DNA of 64,000 nt from an uncultured Rickettsiales bacterium (GTDB lineage Bacteria; Pseudomonadota; Alphaproteobacteria; Micavibrionales; GCA-2720935). The notes beneath the pieces were generated by a model, which searched no databases, was not told the DNA's origin, and worked only from the letters and a program-made list of their open reading frames with translations. The position numbers were made by a program, and so were the translations under genes. The stretch lies in contig CATLOR010000001.1 of NCBI GenBank assembly GCA_950054255.1, positions 186,001 through 250,000 on the forward strand, written 5' to 3'. Position 1 is the stretch's first letter, and each line of letters starts with the position of its first letter. Shown piece by piece: positions 50,677 through 59,511 of the stretch.

Positions 50677-51183
50677 ATGGCACAGCATAAAGAACACTTA
50701 AAAGATCTTGTACCAGAAGATTGCGTCGCAATTAATGAGATTATAGATTATGCACAGGAATTAGCCGAACGCGAGAAAAAAGAAGGCTGGGAAAAATTCC
50801 AAGATGCAAACCGTTGTCGTACACCTTTATCACGTCAATTATCATCAATTATTACCGGTCGCCTAGAAAAGGGCTGTAGCTGGTATGATTTTGCCCCAGA
50901 CTCAGCATGGGTTTCAGAAGGCAAGATTGATGATGTATCACTTAGAATTTTTAGAGCTGCTGAGCTATACTCACGCTCTATCAATCCGGGAAAAGGGATG
51001 CACTACCATGATGCTTTTGCATGTTTGGTAACAGCCTGTACAACAGACCCGCAGATTCATGAAAAAGTCGAAATCGTAAGACGCAAAGCGCTGGAAACAG
51101 GCTTGCTTGACGCAAACCGTCAAGGATTTCATGAATATTCAATACAAACAATGGATGAACTCAAGAAAACAGTGGAGGCATAA
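50677..51183 (+). CDS. Hypothetical protein, 168 residues
   Basis: I do not recognise this family. The protein is soluble and helical, starting with ...PEDCVAINEIIDYAQELAER. It has several Cys and His residues and segments CSWYDFAPDSAWVS and MHYHDAFACLVTACTTDPQI. There is no signal peptide. It is followed two bases later by a 54-residue gene, so the two form an operon. Confidence 0.62.
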   Translation: MAQHKEHLKDLVPEDCVAINEIIDYAQELAEREKKEGWEKFQDANRCRTPLSRQLSSIITGRLEKGCSWYDFAPDSAWVSEGKIDDVSLRIFRAAELYSRSINPGKGMHYHDAFACLVTACTTDPQIHEKVEIVRRKALETGLLDANRQGFHEYSIQTMDELKKTVEA

Positions 51184-51185
51184 AA

Positions 51186-51350
51186 ATGAAACTAGATGCA
51201 TCATTATCAGTAGAAGATCTACGAGAAAAAACAAATAAAATAACAGCGAATATTGGTAAAGGTGAGCTCTCAGCTTCATTTGGTGGTCCAAGATCAAATC
51301 GCCATACATCACCGAATGAGCCAAAACCGAAACAAGCGAATTTTCAATAA
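51186..51350 (+). CDS. Small hypothetical protein, 54 residues
   Basis: The ATG lies two bases after the stop of the 168-residue gene, within the same transcription unit. The frame ends at 51350, just before the convergent hydroxylase gene. The product starts MKLDASLSVEDLREKTNKIT and ends in a Pro/Lys/Gln-rich tail (SPNEPKPKQANFQ), soluble and probably partly disordered. I do not recognise it. The tight spacing makes it a plausible partner of the upstream gene. Confidence 0.6.
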   Translation: MKLDASLSVEDLREKTNKITANIGKGELSASFGGPRSNRHTSPNEPKPKQANFQ

Positions 51351-51351
51351 A

Positions 51352-52590
51352 CTACAAACTTTCACCTTTTAATAATTTTGGGGCTTTTGGGCTTTTGATG
51401 CCTGAAAGCCCCATTGCTTGTCGCATGAAAAAGCGTTTCGCAAAAGGCGTACGTTCCACAAGTCCCAACCCAATTTGACGCGCCCAACGGATCGGCGTGA
51501 TGTTATTCGAGAATAACTTATTTAAGCCGTCTGTCGCCACCATCATGGTTTTATTATCAACTTTGCGACGACGCTCATAATTCATCAATAATCTGTCTGA
51601 GCCTATATCCAAACCTAAACGATGACCTTCAACAATGAGTTCTGCTAATAAAGCAACATCCCGCATTCCTAAATTAAGACCTTGTCCCGCAATTGGATGC
51701 ATACGGTGAGCCGCCTCACCTGTTAAAGCAACACGTGGCCCAATATAAGATTTTGCATGTTGTAATGTGAGAGGGTAAGAGAATAGATCACCCTCTATTT
51801 CAACATGACCTAACTGATCTCCAAAATGAGCTTGGAGTTCTTTATTAAAATCTTCTTTTGATAAATTCATATAATAAGAGGCTTGGTCTTCACCTGTATC
51901 ATTATTATGAACCGTCCAAACCAGACCTGATCGTTTTTGCCCGCCTTTTTCATCATACATCGGCAATATTGCAAAAGGTCCATCAGGTAAGAAATGCTCC
52001 ACTGCAATAAATTCATGATCGAGTTCATGTTTGACACAACAAACAAGAGCTGATTGACCATAGCCCCAACCTTTTGTTTCAATACCACACCATTCACGAA
52101 GAGATGAGTCTTTGCCATCCGCACCAATAAAGAGAGAGGCTTTGACCTTGCCTTTTTTCTCCAATGTTAAAATATCGCCATCCAGAGAGGTCGCGGTATC
52201 AGGTGCTAAGAAATCAATATTTTTCTGCTTTAAGATATATTGAACAAAGCGATAACGCATCAAACGATTTTCAACAATCCAGCCAAAAGCCTCATTGCCG
52301 ACTTCTCTATGGTCGAAATGTAAAAATAAAGGAGAATGACCATCAGCCACCCGTATTTCATCAATCGGACAAGCGTCTTTCTCGAGTAATGACCAAAGGC
52401 CTGCCGCTTCTAAAACACGGCGTGTACCAAGTGAAAGCGCTGTTGTACGGCCATCAAATTCTTGCTCCACCATTTTCTTAGGGTCAAAGCGTTCCACGAG
52501 AGCAATCTTGAGGCCATAACGTCCCAACACACCAGCAAGACTAAGCCCCATCAATCCACTTCCAACAATCACGACATCATACTGTTTCAT
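51352..52590 (-). CDS. UbiH/UbiF/VisC-family FAD-dependent hydroxylase
   Basis: This 412-residue flavoprotein monooxygenase has the N-terminal Rossmann motif VVIVGSGLMGLSLAGVLGRYG, the DG-type motif FIGADGKDSSLREW and the second FAD motif VALTGEAAHRMHPIAGQGLNLGMRD (GD changed to GE). This is the ubiquinone-ring hydroxylase family (UbiH, UbiF, UbiI, UbiL). Which ring position it modifies is not evident. It ends two bases from the small plus-strand gene at 51186-51350 and faces it convergently. There is a C-terminal extension (KSPKAPKLLKGESL). Confidence 0.9.
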   Translation of the reverse strand: MKQYDVVIVGSGLMGLSLAGVLGRYGLKIALVERFDPKKMVEQEFDGRTTALSLGTRRVLEAAGLWSLLEKDACPIDEIRVADGHSPLFLHFDHREVGNEAFGWIVENRLMRYRFVQYILKQKNIDFLAPDTATSLDGDILTLEKKGKVKASLFIGADGKDSSLREWCGIETKGWGYGQSALVCCVKHELDHEFIAVEHFLPDGPFAILPMYDEKGGQKRSGLVWTVHNNDTGEDQASYYMNLSKEDFNKELQAHFGDQLGHVEIEGDLFSYPLTLQHAKSYIGPRVALTGEAAHRMHPIAGQGLNLGMRDVALLAELIVEGHRLGLDIGSDRLLMNYERRRKVDNKTMMVATDGLNKLFSNNITPIRWARQIGLGLVERTPFAKRFFMRQAMGLSGIKSPKAPKLLKGESL

Positions 52591-52740
52591 ATCTCATAAT
52601 CTCCTTCTCTCCAAAATACGCTCGAGCCAAAGGAACTGCAAGCCCTGATTATCAAATATTGACATAGAAAGACCTGTTGACTTTATGAAAAGTAAAACTT
52701 ATGATACTTAAAATTAAAATATCGTAAAGTGAGGCTTTTA

Positions 52741-53139
52741 ATGGATATAGATCAATGGATTGAGTTATTAGAACTTAGCCCTTCTATCAAAAATTATTTT
52801 AACGCTCAATCTATGACTCATAGAGAGTCTTATGATGCCTACACACACTTAGAGGCAACACCTTTATCTGTTTCCAAACGCTATCTCGTTGAATTTAATG
52901 CGATCAATATCGCCTATACAGGGCTAGCATTAACAATGGCATCCATTGGAAATCCTATGCTCGGCATGGTATGTGCCGGGTTAATTGCACATAATTGTTT
53001 GAGAGGATTTATGGATCTTAGATATGCTGGCTATAATAAAATTAAACATTTATCAGAGCAATTTGAGGAAACTGGACAGCTTCAAAAACTAGATGAAAGT
53101 GTTAAGCGAAGTTATTCAAGCTTTCTCCTTAGACAATAA
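52741..53139 (+). CDS. Small protein with a hydrophobic hairpin, 132 residues
   Basis: The ATG at 52741 has GAGG six bases upstream; an upstream GTG at 52729 is less likely. Residues 1-55 are soluble; a hydrophobic region follows (about 58-95, INIAYTGLALTMASIGNPML and GMVCAGLIAHNCLRG), probably one or two membrane passes; a helical charged tail ends the protein. I do not recognise the family. A strong terminator follows at once. Confidence 0.62.
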   Translation: MDIDQWIELLELSPSIKNYFNAQSMTHRESYDAYTHLEATPLSVSKRYLVEFNAINIAYTGLALTMASIGNPMLGMVCAGLIAHNCLRGFMDLRYAGYNKIKHLSEQFEETGQLQKLDESVKRSYSSFLLRQ

Positions 53140-53140
53140 A

Positions 53141-53176
53141 AAAACGCCGCATCAAAAAGAGCGGCGTTTTTTTTAA
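53141..53176 (+). terminator. Intrinsic terminator
   Basis: AACGCCGC, a ten-base loop and GCGGCGTT form a GC-rich stem, followed by eight T residues. It begins right after the stop at 53139. On the left the A-run would also let it end the minus-strand gene at 53191. Confidence 0.88.
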
Positions 53177-53190
53177 ATTAAATCTTGATG

Positions 53191-53799
53191 TTATCCTGTA
53201 GTGTCTTGGACAATTGGTTCATCATCAACCATCTCAATCAAACCGTTTGGATAGACGTGGAACTGCGCAGAGAAAAGCGATGTTCCGTAATAAACCATAC
53301 CGCTACAGTCGAATTTACCATCAGCCGTCATACCGTTAAATGTTGCCTCAGTAACAGAGTCATTAATCAGCTCTTTAACCTCTGGACGAATACTTTCTGG
53401 TAATTTTAACGTGCTTGGATCTTCTGCAATTAAGAAAGGTCCTTTATCACCATGAACAAAGAAGCAGAAGAAACGTAAATATTCCAATACGTTTTCCTCG
53501 GTAATATAAATTTTAGCTGTGTGGTTCACTTCGTGAATAGGAGTACTCATCCCATTTAAACGGTAAAAATTCCCGCCATATCCCAAAAAGAATAAAGGTC
53601 CGAAATTTGGGCCCCAACTTTGATCTTCTACTTTAATAAGCGCTACTTTTTTGTAAAAAGACTGTGGCTGCCAAGCAACTTTTGTTGTTGATGGGTTTGT
53701 CGCATATTGACCATCAATCGGTGATACTTTTTCTAAGAATTCGTTTAAATCTTTACCTTGAATGAAATTCCAAGTTCCGTTTTCAAAAGGTGATGTCAT
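53191..53799 (-). CDS. Hypothetical protein, 202 residues, coupled to DUF547 protein
   Basis: I do not recognise this protein. It has no signal peptide and looks beta-rich, with aromatic and glycine turns (NFGPLFFLGYGGNFYRLNGM, EYLRFFCFFVHGDKGPF). Its ATG overlaps the stop of the DUF547 gene by four bases (ATGA), so it is coupled to it. Because its upstream partner is exported and it is not, it may act in the cytoplasm or be wrongly started. A bidirectional terminator follows. Confidence 0.62.
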   Translation of the reverse strand: MTSPFENGTWNFIQGKDLNEFLEKVSPIDGQYATNPSTTKVAWQPQSFYKKVALIKVEDQSWGPNFGPLFFLGYGGNFYRLNGMSTPIHEVNHTAKIYITEENVLEYLRFFCFFVHGDKGPFLIAEDPSTLKLPESIRPEVKELINDSVTEATFNGMTADGKFDCSGMVYYGTSLFSAQFHVYPNGLIEMVDDEPIVQDTTG

Positions 53800-54671
53800 T
53801 GTGTTGGTTCATCCTCTGTTGGTTGTGGCTTTTCTGTGAGTTCTTCATTTAATGAAAAATCATAATCATATACAAAATCAGAGTCTACAGATTTTAGTTT
53901 CTCTTGCAAGGGAAGATCTGCATATTGTGTTAAATGGTCTATTAATGATGTATTTTCCTCACCAAAGTCCCCACTATACCAATCATAAAATGAAGATATC
54001 GTTAAAATTCCTTCAGATGAAACTGAAACCGTATAGGGATGATTAATATAATCACGAATGATCGTATCAATATGCGTGTCAAAACGTTCTGGGGTCCAAG
54101 CATAGGGCTGAATATAAGGGCTCCCAATATGTGCAGAATGAAGGGTATATAAGATACGTGGATCACGCCAAATAGGGCGTAAGATTAAGTTCTTAATATC
54201 ACTAAGAGAGACTTGATATCCCTCAATTGTTAAAACTTTTTGTTGCCAAGGGCCTTCTCTAAACAATTCAGGTGACAAATCAATATCTTCAACAGATGCC
54301 ACAGGGTAATGGTTCAAAACAGATTTAATCACATAAGCATTATATAAATTAATCCAATAAAAGAGCTGTTGCTCGCGGGGATAGATACTAATCGGTAAGG
54401 CTTCTAACGTATTTAAGTAGGCCTCTAAAAGCTCTTCATCTTCTTGTGTTACCTCTTTGTAACGAAGCTTATTCACATAGCCTAGCGCGACATATTTTTT
54501 TAGAAAATCATCAAAAACAGAATGATCAATCACAGCTTGTTCATTTGCATCATCATGCGCTTCCCAAACACTCCATAATTTTGCTTCTTGATAGGCGTAT
54601 GTTATCGAGGATGTTACAAGACAAACACAAAAAAGAAAACCAACACCAAATATAAATCTAAATTTCATCAC
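53796..54671 (-). CDS. DUF547 exported protein
   Basis: This 291-residue protein has a signal peptide (FRFIFGVGFLFCVCLVTSSITYA) and a DUF547 domain with the marked motifs EQQLFYWINLYNAYVIKSVL, LSDIKNLILRPIWRDPRILY, LHSAHIGSPYI (normally LNCGAASCPPL-like) and DTIIRDYINHP. DUF547 proteins resemble the transglutaminase/papain-like cysteine-peptidase superfamily. Here the usual Cys of the C-x-S-C-P element reads HSAHIGSP, so the nucleophile may be missing. It is coupled to the 202-residue gene downstream. Confidence 0.82.
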   Translation of the reverse strand: MMKFRFIFGVGFLFCVCLVTSSITYAYQEAKLWSVWEAHDDANEQAVIDHSVFDDFLKKYVALGYVNKLRYKEVTQEDEELLEAYLNTLEALPISIYPREQQLFYWINLYNAYVIKSVLNHYPVASVEDIDLSPELFREGPWQQKVLTIEGYQVSLSDIKNLILRPIWRDPRILYTLHSAHIGSPYIQPYAWTPERFDTHIDTIIRDYINHPYTVSVSSEGILTISSFYDWYSGDFGEENTSLIDHLTQYADLPLQEKLKSVDSDFVYDYDFSLNEELTEKPQPTEDEPTQ

Positions 54672-54680
54672 ATCTCCATC

Positions 54681-56114
54681 TTACCCAAATTGATATAAAA
54701 ACCGAACTATTTTTTTCATAGAATCGGTGAACAATTTACTTTTGAAATAATCACCTGCGGCTTGTTTTACACCCTCACCATAGGTACATGCTGGTGCTAT
54801 ATAACCTGCTAGATCAGCGATTTTCATTTTTTTATTAATAGCGAGCGTGAGGAGTTGCACCGTTTCAGCGGCATGAGAACCAACAACAGCGCCACCTATA
54901 ATGCGTTTTTTATAAGCTATGATTTTTACCATCCCTTCCGGTCGACGCTCAACACGGGCGCGATCATTATCAAAATATGGCCACCTTAAGAAGGTTAAAT
55001 GTTTTTCCTTATAATCAGCGCGTGCTTGGGCTTCTGTCCTCCCCACTTGCGCAAGTGCAGGGTCACTATATGTCACGCGTGGCACAGAATTATAATGAAC
55101 CTTAGCGGGAAGCTTAAAAAGCATATTCTTAATAACAACAGAAGCCTGATAAGGGGCAACATAACTAAATTCAGGCGCGCTAATACATTCTCCCAAAGCA
55201 TAAATATGTTTTTTATTTGTCCGCAATTTCGTATCCGTTTTGATACCTGTTGATGTATAACTAATCCCTGCTTTCGATAACCCTAAATTAGCGATATTTG
55301 GTTTCCGTCCTGTTGCCACCAAAAGATGAGAATATTTTGTACTTGCTAGATATTCAACAGAATCTGCATGGCGATAATAGACTTCTTTCTTAGCTATTTT
55401 CTCAATATCAGCATGTTCAATAAGGGTCACACCTTCTTCAATCAGTTTTTTCCGAACAATTTCAACTAATTCAGGATCTTCTTTTGATAAAAGCGTACCT
55501 CTGGATAATAGGGTTACATTAACCCCTAACCGCCTATGGGCTTGTGCCATCTCAATTCCAACAGGGCCGCCCCCAATCACGACGAGATGGTCTGGCTTAT
55601 CTTCTAACGTAAAAATTGTTTCATTTGTATAAAACTCTCCCTCTACTAACCCTGGAAACTCCGCAACATCTGGGATTGATCCTGTGGCGATCACAAAATG
55701 CTTTGCGTGAATAGTGAAATCTTCATCTTCAATCGCAACTAAATGTTCATCCCTGAAATATGCACTCCCATGATAAATATCGATCCCTAGCCCTTCATAA
55801 CGATGAGTGGCATGCATAGGTTCAATCTGTTTAATGACATCAAATGCGTGTTGATGCGCCTGTTTATAATCAATTTCTAATGTTTTATAAGAAACACCAA
55901 AAACGTCGCTTTGTTGAGCATCATATGCTTTTCTTGCCGCTGCTATTAGAGCTTTGGCAGGAACTGTTCCATAACTTAAGCATTCGCCTCCTATTTTATG
56001 TTTTTCAATCATTGCTGTTTTTAACCCCAGCATAGAACAAGCAGCCCCGACAGCAAGACCTCCAATTCCTGATCCGATAATACAAACATCGTATTTTTTT
56101 ACACTTTTAGACAT
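54681..56114 (-). CDS. Pyridine nucleotide-disulfide oxidoreductase homologue lacking the redox pair
   Basis: This 477-residue protein has the fold of lipoamide dehydrogenase/mercuric reductase: FAD motif VCIIGSGIGGLAVGAACSML, NAD motif VVIGGGPVGIEMAQAHRRLG, second FAD motif HIYALGECISAPEFSYVA, and a C-terminal dimerisation domain. The active-site CxxxxC should read GGxCLNxGCxPSK. Here it is GGECLSYGTVPAK, so the second Cys is Thr (C45, T50). The His of the C-terminal His-Glu dyad is also absent (IAPACTYGE). So it cannot use the usual disulfide chemistry; it may act as an NAD(P)H-dependent oxidase or quinone-type reductase. That is inference. Confidence 0.85.
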   Translation of the reverse strand: MSKSVKKYDVCIIGSGIGGLAVGAACSMLGLKTAMIEKHKIGGECLSYGTVPAKALIAAARKAYDAQQSDVFGVSYKTLEIDYKQAHQHAFDVIKQIEPMHATHRYEGLGIDIYHGSAYFRDEHLVAIEDEDFTIHAKHFVIATGSIPDVAEFPGLVEGEFYTNETIFTLEDKPDHLVVIGGGPVGIEMAQAHRRLGVNVTLLSRGTLLSKEDPELVEIVRKKLIEEGVTLIEHADIEKIAKKEVYYRHADSVEYLASTKYSHLLVATGRKPNIANLGLSKAGISYTSTGIKTDTKLRTNKKHIYALGECISAPEFSYVAPYQASVVIKNMLFKLPAKVHYNSVPRVTYSDPALAQVGRTEAQARADYKEKHLTFLRWPYFDNDRARVERRPEGMVKIIAYKKRIIGGAVVGSHAAETVQLLTLAINKKMKIADLAGYIAPACTYGEGVKQAAGDYFKSKLFTDSMKKIVRFLYQFG

Positions 56115-56162
56115 GATTTAAGCAATAAGCCTTTCTTTTTAGCACTTTGACTGAAAAATTAT

Positions 56163-56190
56163 TTGACAAAATACTGTTTTCCCCTTATAT
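56163..56190 (+). promoter_or_regulatory. Sigma-70 promoter for rpmH
   Basis: TTGACA (56163-56168), 16 bp, then TTATAT (56185-56190). It lies about 118 bp before the rpmH start, leaving a long leader, usual for this cluster. Confidence 0.65.
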
Positions 56191-56307
56191 GAACAGTTCA
56201 AATGATTTTTTATGGTCGTTTTCTTATCAGACACTTAAATTTAGTCTGATTAAAGAAAAAAAGAAAGAGGCCTTTTAAATAGTTAAAGACTTAAAGGATG
56301 GTTTAAG

Positions 56308-56442
56308 ATGAAACGTACTTTTCAACCTAGCGTTATTAAACGTAAGCGCCGTCATGGTTTCCGTGCTCGTATGGCTACAAAAAATGGTCGCCGTATTTTA
56401 GCAGCTCGTCGCGCAAAAGGTCGTAAGCGTCTTTGCGCTTAA
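56308..56442 (+). CDS. rpmH: Ribosomal protein L34
   Basis: This 44-residue basic protein of the large ribosomal subunit reads [18 protein letters not shown], then [20 protein letters not shown] and KRLCA. The whole length matches bacterial L34. The start ATG follows AAAGGATGG. It leads the classic rpmH-rnpA-yidD-yidC cluster. Confidence 0.97.
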   Translation: MKRTFQPSVIKRKRRHGFRARMATKNGRRILAARRAKGRKRLCA

Positions 56443-56777
56443 AAAAACGTCAAGATTTTTTGAATACCGCTCGCTTAGGGCGTAAATGGGTAACAAAGTC
56501 ATTTGTTATCCAAATTCTTGATTCCCCAGACTTAGAAACAAGCCTCATCGGATTCACAGCCACAAAAAAACATATCGGTAATGCCGTTCAACGTAATCGT
56601 GCAAAAAGAAGATTACGCGCTCTGTGCGATCACTATCTCTCTTTAATCAATAAAAAACCACCGCATCAAATTGTCTTAATCGCCCGCGAGGAAAGTCTAA
56701 CGCTTCCTTTCGAACAAATGGTCAAGGATTTCTCTTGGGCGTGGAGTCGCTTATTTGAGGAAAAAAAGAGTGATTAA
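56433..56777 (+). CDS. rnpA: RNase P protein component
   Basis: RnpA helps the catalytic RNA of RNase P mature tRNA 5' ends. The 114-residue protein has [17 protein letters not shown] and the family's RNR motif in [17 protein letters not shown]. The best start is a TTG at 56433 that overlaps the last 10 bases of rpmH, a tight coupling seen often in this cluster. No other start fits the conserved N-terminus. Its 3' end overlaps the yidD start. Confidence 0.93.
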   Translation: MRLKKRQDFLNTARLGRKWVTKSFVIQILDSPDLETSLIGFTATKKHIGNAVQRNRAKRRLRALCDHYLSLINKKPPHQIVLIAREESLTLPFEQMVKDFSWAWSRLFEEKKSD

Positions 56778-57036
56778 AAAAATACACTTTTATATATCAC
56801 TCCCTTTTTTATGGGTGTTTAAAACACTCATTTTAACCTATCGTTATTGTATCTCGCCCCTTATTCCAGCCAGATGTCGTTTTGACCCCACCTGCTCAGG
56901 CTATGCCCTACAAGCGCTTGACCGTTTTGGCCCCTTTAAAGGCGGGCTTTTAACATTAAAAAGGCTTTGCAAATGTCACCCATGGGGAAGTTATGGTTAT
57001 GACCCTGTTCCAGAAAAAGAAGAGAAAAACTCTTAA
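56770..57036 (+). CDS. yidD: Membrane protein insertion efficiency factor YidD
   Basis: YidD works near YidC to help insert inner-membrane proteins. The sequence has an N-terminal amphipathic/hydrophobic helix ([18 protein letters not shown]), then [38 protein letters not shown] and [13 protein letters not shown], all signature blocks. I chose the GTG at 56770 (88 residues, GAGG nine bases upstream). A TTG at 56755 is the alternative. It overlaps rnpA by eight bases. Confidence 0.93.
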   Translation: MIKKIHFYISLPFLWVFKTLILTYRYCISPLIPARCRFDPTCSGYALQALDRFGPFKGGLLTLKRLCKCHPWGSYGYDPVPEKEEKNS

Positions 57037-57126
57037 AAAAGATATTGTCCTACTGTTTTAAAGTGGTGTAAAAACAACTAACCACAAATGATTTGATAAG
57101 AAAACTTAAAAAGAAGAGAAAAAATT

Positions 57127-58899
57127 ATGAGCTTCTCCCCAAATGGTAAACCGCATCACAATGATAATAAAAATCTAGGGATCGCGATTGTTATTTCACT
57201 TGTTATTCTAGGGTTATTTCATTACTTCTATGAAAAGCCACGCTTAGAACGACTAAAAGCAGAACGTCTTGTTCAAGAACAATTACAAGATGAGGATGCG
57301 CAGGTAACAGCACAACCAACCGCGCATTCTGCTAAAATTAAAAAAGCACCAGCCAACACACCTAAAATCAAAATCTCAACCCCTACATTAGAAGGGCATC
57401 TTGATTTACAAGGCGCGCGTCTTAATAATTTAAAATTAAAAAACTATAATGTGTCTTTAACAGATGAAACACCTGTTCAGCTTCTAGCTTCTACAACAGA
57501 TGAATATCCATATTATGGTGAGTTTGGTTGGCTTGGTACAAATCCACGTATCGCTATTCCAACGCATGAAAGCGTTTGGCGCTTAAGTCCTAAAAGTGCA
57601 AAAGAATTAACCCCAACAACACCTGTTACCTTAGAATGGAATAATGGGGCAGGGTTAATTTTCTCACAAACGATTAGTTTAGACGAAAATTACCTCTTCC
57701 AAATTACACAACATGTCGTCAACAAAGGTCATGAATCTGTCACACTTTTCCCTTATGGACTTGTATCACGTCACAATATTCCACAAGATTATGAAGGACT
57801 TTTCATTGTTCATGAAGGGCCTGTTGGCTATTTAGATGGCGCTTTACAAGAATATTCTTATGGTGATATCCAAGATGACCGTGAAATTACTTTCAAAGAC
57901 CAAGGCGGATGGATTGGCTTTGGGGATAAATATTGGCTGACTGCTCTTTTACCTGACCCCGCGCGTTCTCATGAGTTTAGATATGCTTTCACAGGCTCTG
58001 AGATGGATGATCGTTATCAAACAGATTACCGCGGTGACGCTGTAACACTGGCACCAGGCACGCAAGAAACGTTGACTACACATTTCTTTGCTGGGGCGAA
58101 GCATTTAGACCTTCTTGATACATATGAAGAAAAGCTAGGCATCCAACATCTTGATCTAGCGATTGATTTTGGGTGGTTTTACTTCATGACAAAGCCTTTC
58201 TTGGCTCTTATCAACTTTATCTATGGTCTTGTTGGTAATTTCGGGATCGCAATTATCGTATTCACAATTTTAATGCGTCTTTGTTTATACCCATTTGCTA
58301 ATAAAACATTCCGTTCTATGGCGCGTATGAAACAAATATCACCTAAATTATTAGAAATCAAAGAGCGCTACAAAGACGATCGTATGAAACTTCAAGAAAA
58401 GATTATGGAGCTATATCAAAAAGAAAGGGTCAGCCCTTTCAGTGGCTGTATGCCAATGCTGATTCAGATCCCGATTTTCTTCGCTCTATATAAGGTATTA
58501 TATGTCACGATTGAGATGCGCCAAGCGCCTTTCTTTGGCTGGATCCAAGATCTCTCTCAGCCTGATCCAACAAGCATCTTTAATTTATTTGGCTATCTAC
58601 CATTTGAACCATTCTCATTCTTGATGATTGGTGCATGGCCCTGTTTAATGTGTTTAACACTTGTAATACAACAACATTTAAATCCAAAATCTCCTGATCC
58701 TATTCAGGCAAAGATGATGGCTTTCTTCCCTTTCTTTATGACGTATATTTTGGCTAATTTCCCAGCAGGGCTTGTGATTTATTGGACCTTTTCTAATATC
58801 TTCTCTGTTGCGCAACAAGCTTTCATCATGAAGCGTATGGGGATGCCAGTAGGGCGTCGCGCCCACGCAAGAGCCGAAGCTGCTAAAAATAAAGATTAA
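57127..58899 (+). CDS. yidC: Membrane protein insertase YidC
   Basis: This 590-residue inner-membrane insertase (Oxa1 family) has an N-terminal helix (NLGIAIVISLVILGLFHYF), a large periplasmic beta-sandwich (about 75-335), and the conserved membrane core of five helices (about 345-575: FGIAIIVFTILMRLCLYPF, RMKQISPKLLEIKERYKDDR, GCMPMLIQIPIFFALYKVLY). AAGAAGAG precedes the ATG. It closes the rpmH-rnpA-yidD-yidC operon, followed by a strong terminator. Confidence 0.97.
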   Translation: MSFSPNGKPHHNDNKNLGIAIVISLVILGLFHYFYEKPRLERLKAERLVQEQLQDEDAQVTAQPTAHSAKIKKAPANTPKIKISTPTLEGHLDLQGARLNNLKLKNYNVSLTDETPVQLLASTTDEYPYYGEFGWLGTNPRIAIPTHESVWRLSPKSAKELTPTTPVTLEWNNGAGLIFSQTISLDENYLFQITQHVVNKGHESVTLFPYGLVSRHNIPQDYEGLFIVHEGPVGYLDGALQEYSYGDIQDDREITFKDQGGWIGFGDKYWLTALLPDPARSHEFRYAFTGSEMDDRYQTDYRGDAVTLAPGTQETLTTHFFAGAKHLDLLDTYEEKLGIQHLDLAIDFGWFYFMTKPFLALINFIYGLVGNFGIAIIVFTILMRLCLYPFANKTFRSMARMKQISPKLLEIKERYKDDRMKLQEKIMELYQKERVSPFSGCMPMLIQIPIFFALYKVLYVTIEMRQAPFFGWIQDLSQPDPTSIFNLFGYLPFEPFSFLMIGAWPCLMCLTLVIQQHLNPKSPDPIQAKMMAFFPFFMTYILANFPAGLVIYWTFSNIFSVAQQAFIMKRMGMPVGRRAHARAEAAKNKD

Positions 58900-58902
58900 A
58901 TA

Positions 58903-58933
58903 AAAAAGCCCCGATTTATGTCGGGGCTTTTTA
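58903..58933. terminator. Intrinsic terminator after yidC
   Basis: AAAAAGCCCCGA, a loop and TCGGGGCTTTTT form a symmetric GC-rich hairpin. It can end both yidC and the minus-strand gene at 58942. Confidence 0.9.
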
Positions 58934-58941
58934 AATAACTA

Positions 58942-59499
58942 TTAAGGCTTACACTTATCTTGATTTGTCGTATATCTATACGGTTTTTTAGCTTCTGGAA
59001 TAAGACCTCTTGCATCTAAATAATGATAACACACCAAATCAATTATCTCTTTTGCTTGAGCAACAGGGGCACAAAAAACATCACATTTAATCGAATCCAT
59101 ACGTCCAGCCACTTCATTAACATTCTTTTGATTTTTTAAAACTGTTTCTAAACGGAATATCACAGAATCATCCATAAATTCACTAACATGTACTTTCAAA
59201 CTATGTGTTTCGATATCTAAACCAATGCTAATAAACATTCGATTAATATTATTAAATTCTATATGTGATAAAGATAACATTTGTGTATTAATACTTCCAT
59301 TTCCATTAACAGAACCAAAAGTCGTGCGAGCCATGTTTACCTTAGTATAGATTTCTGGATAATTTTCTTGCAACATTTCCTGCATCGAAAGCATATATTT
59401 AAGCGCTTCTGCTGTATCATTCTCATATGATGCAAGTGTGTTAAACATATGGCGCTCTACTGCTGATACATTATCTTGATCGACCGTATTTAATGGCAT
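58942..59499 (-). CDS. Hypothetical protein, 185 residues (paralogue of next gene)
   Basis: I do not recognise this family. It is a soluble alpha/beta protein without signal peptide. Its C-terminal part (KCDVFCAPVAQAKEIIDLVC, HYLDARGLIPEAKK) parallels that of the upstream gene (FNFPISRAKDIMKKTTILYL, RAMGHEKTP). The two are thus likely tandem paralogues, read in one direction 12 bp apart. The function is unknown. Confidence 0.62.
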   Translation of the reverse strand: MPLNTVDQDNVSAVERHMFNTLASYENDTAEALKYMLSMQEMLQENYPEIYTKVNMARTTFGSVNGNGSINTQMLSLSHIEFNNINRMFISIGLDIETHSLKVHVSEFMDDSVIFRLETVLKNQKNVNEVAGRMDSIKCDVFCAPVAQAKEIIDLVCYHYLDARGLIPEAKKPYRYTTNQDKCKP

Positions 59500-59511
59500 T
59501 TAATTTCTCCT

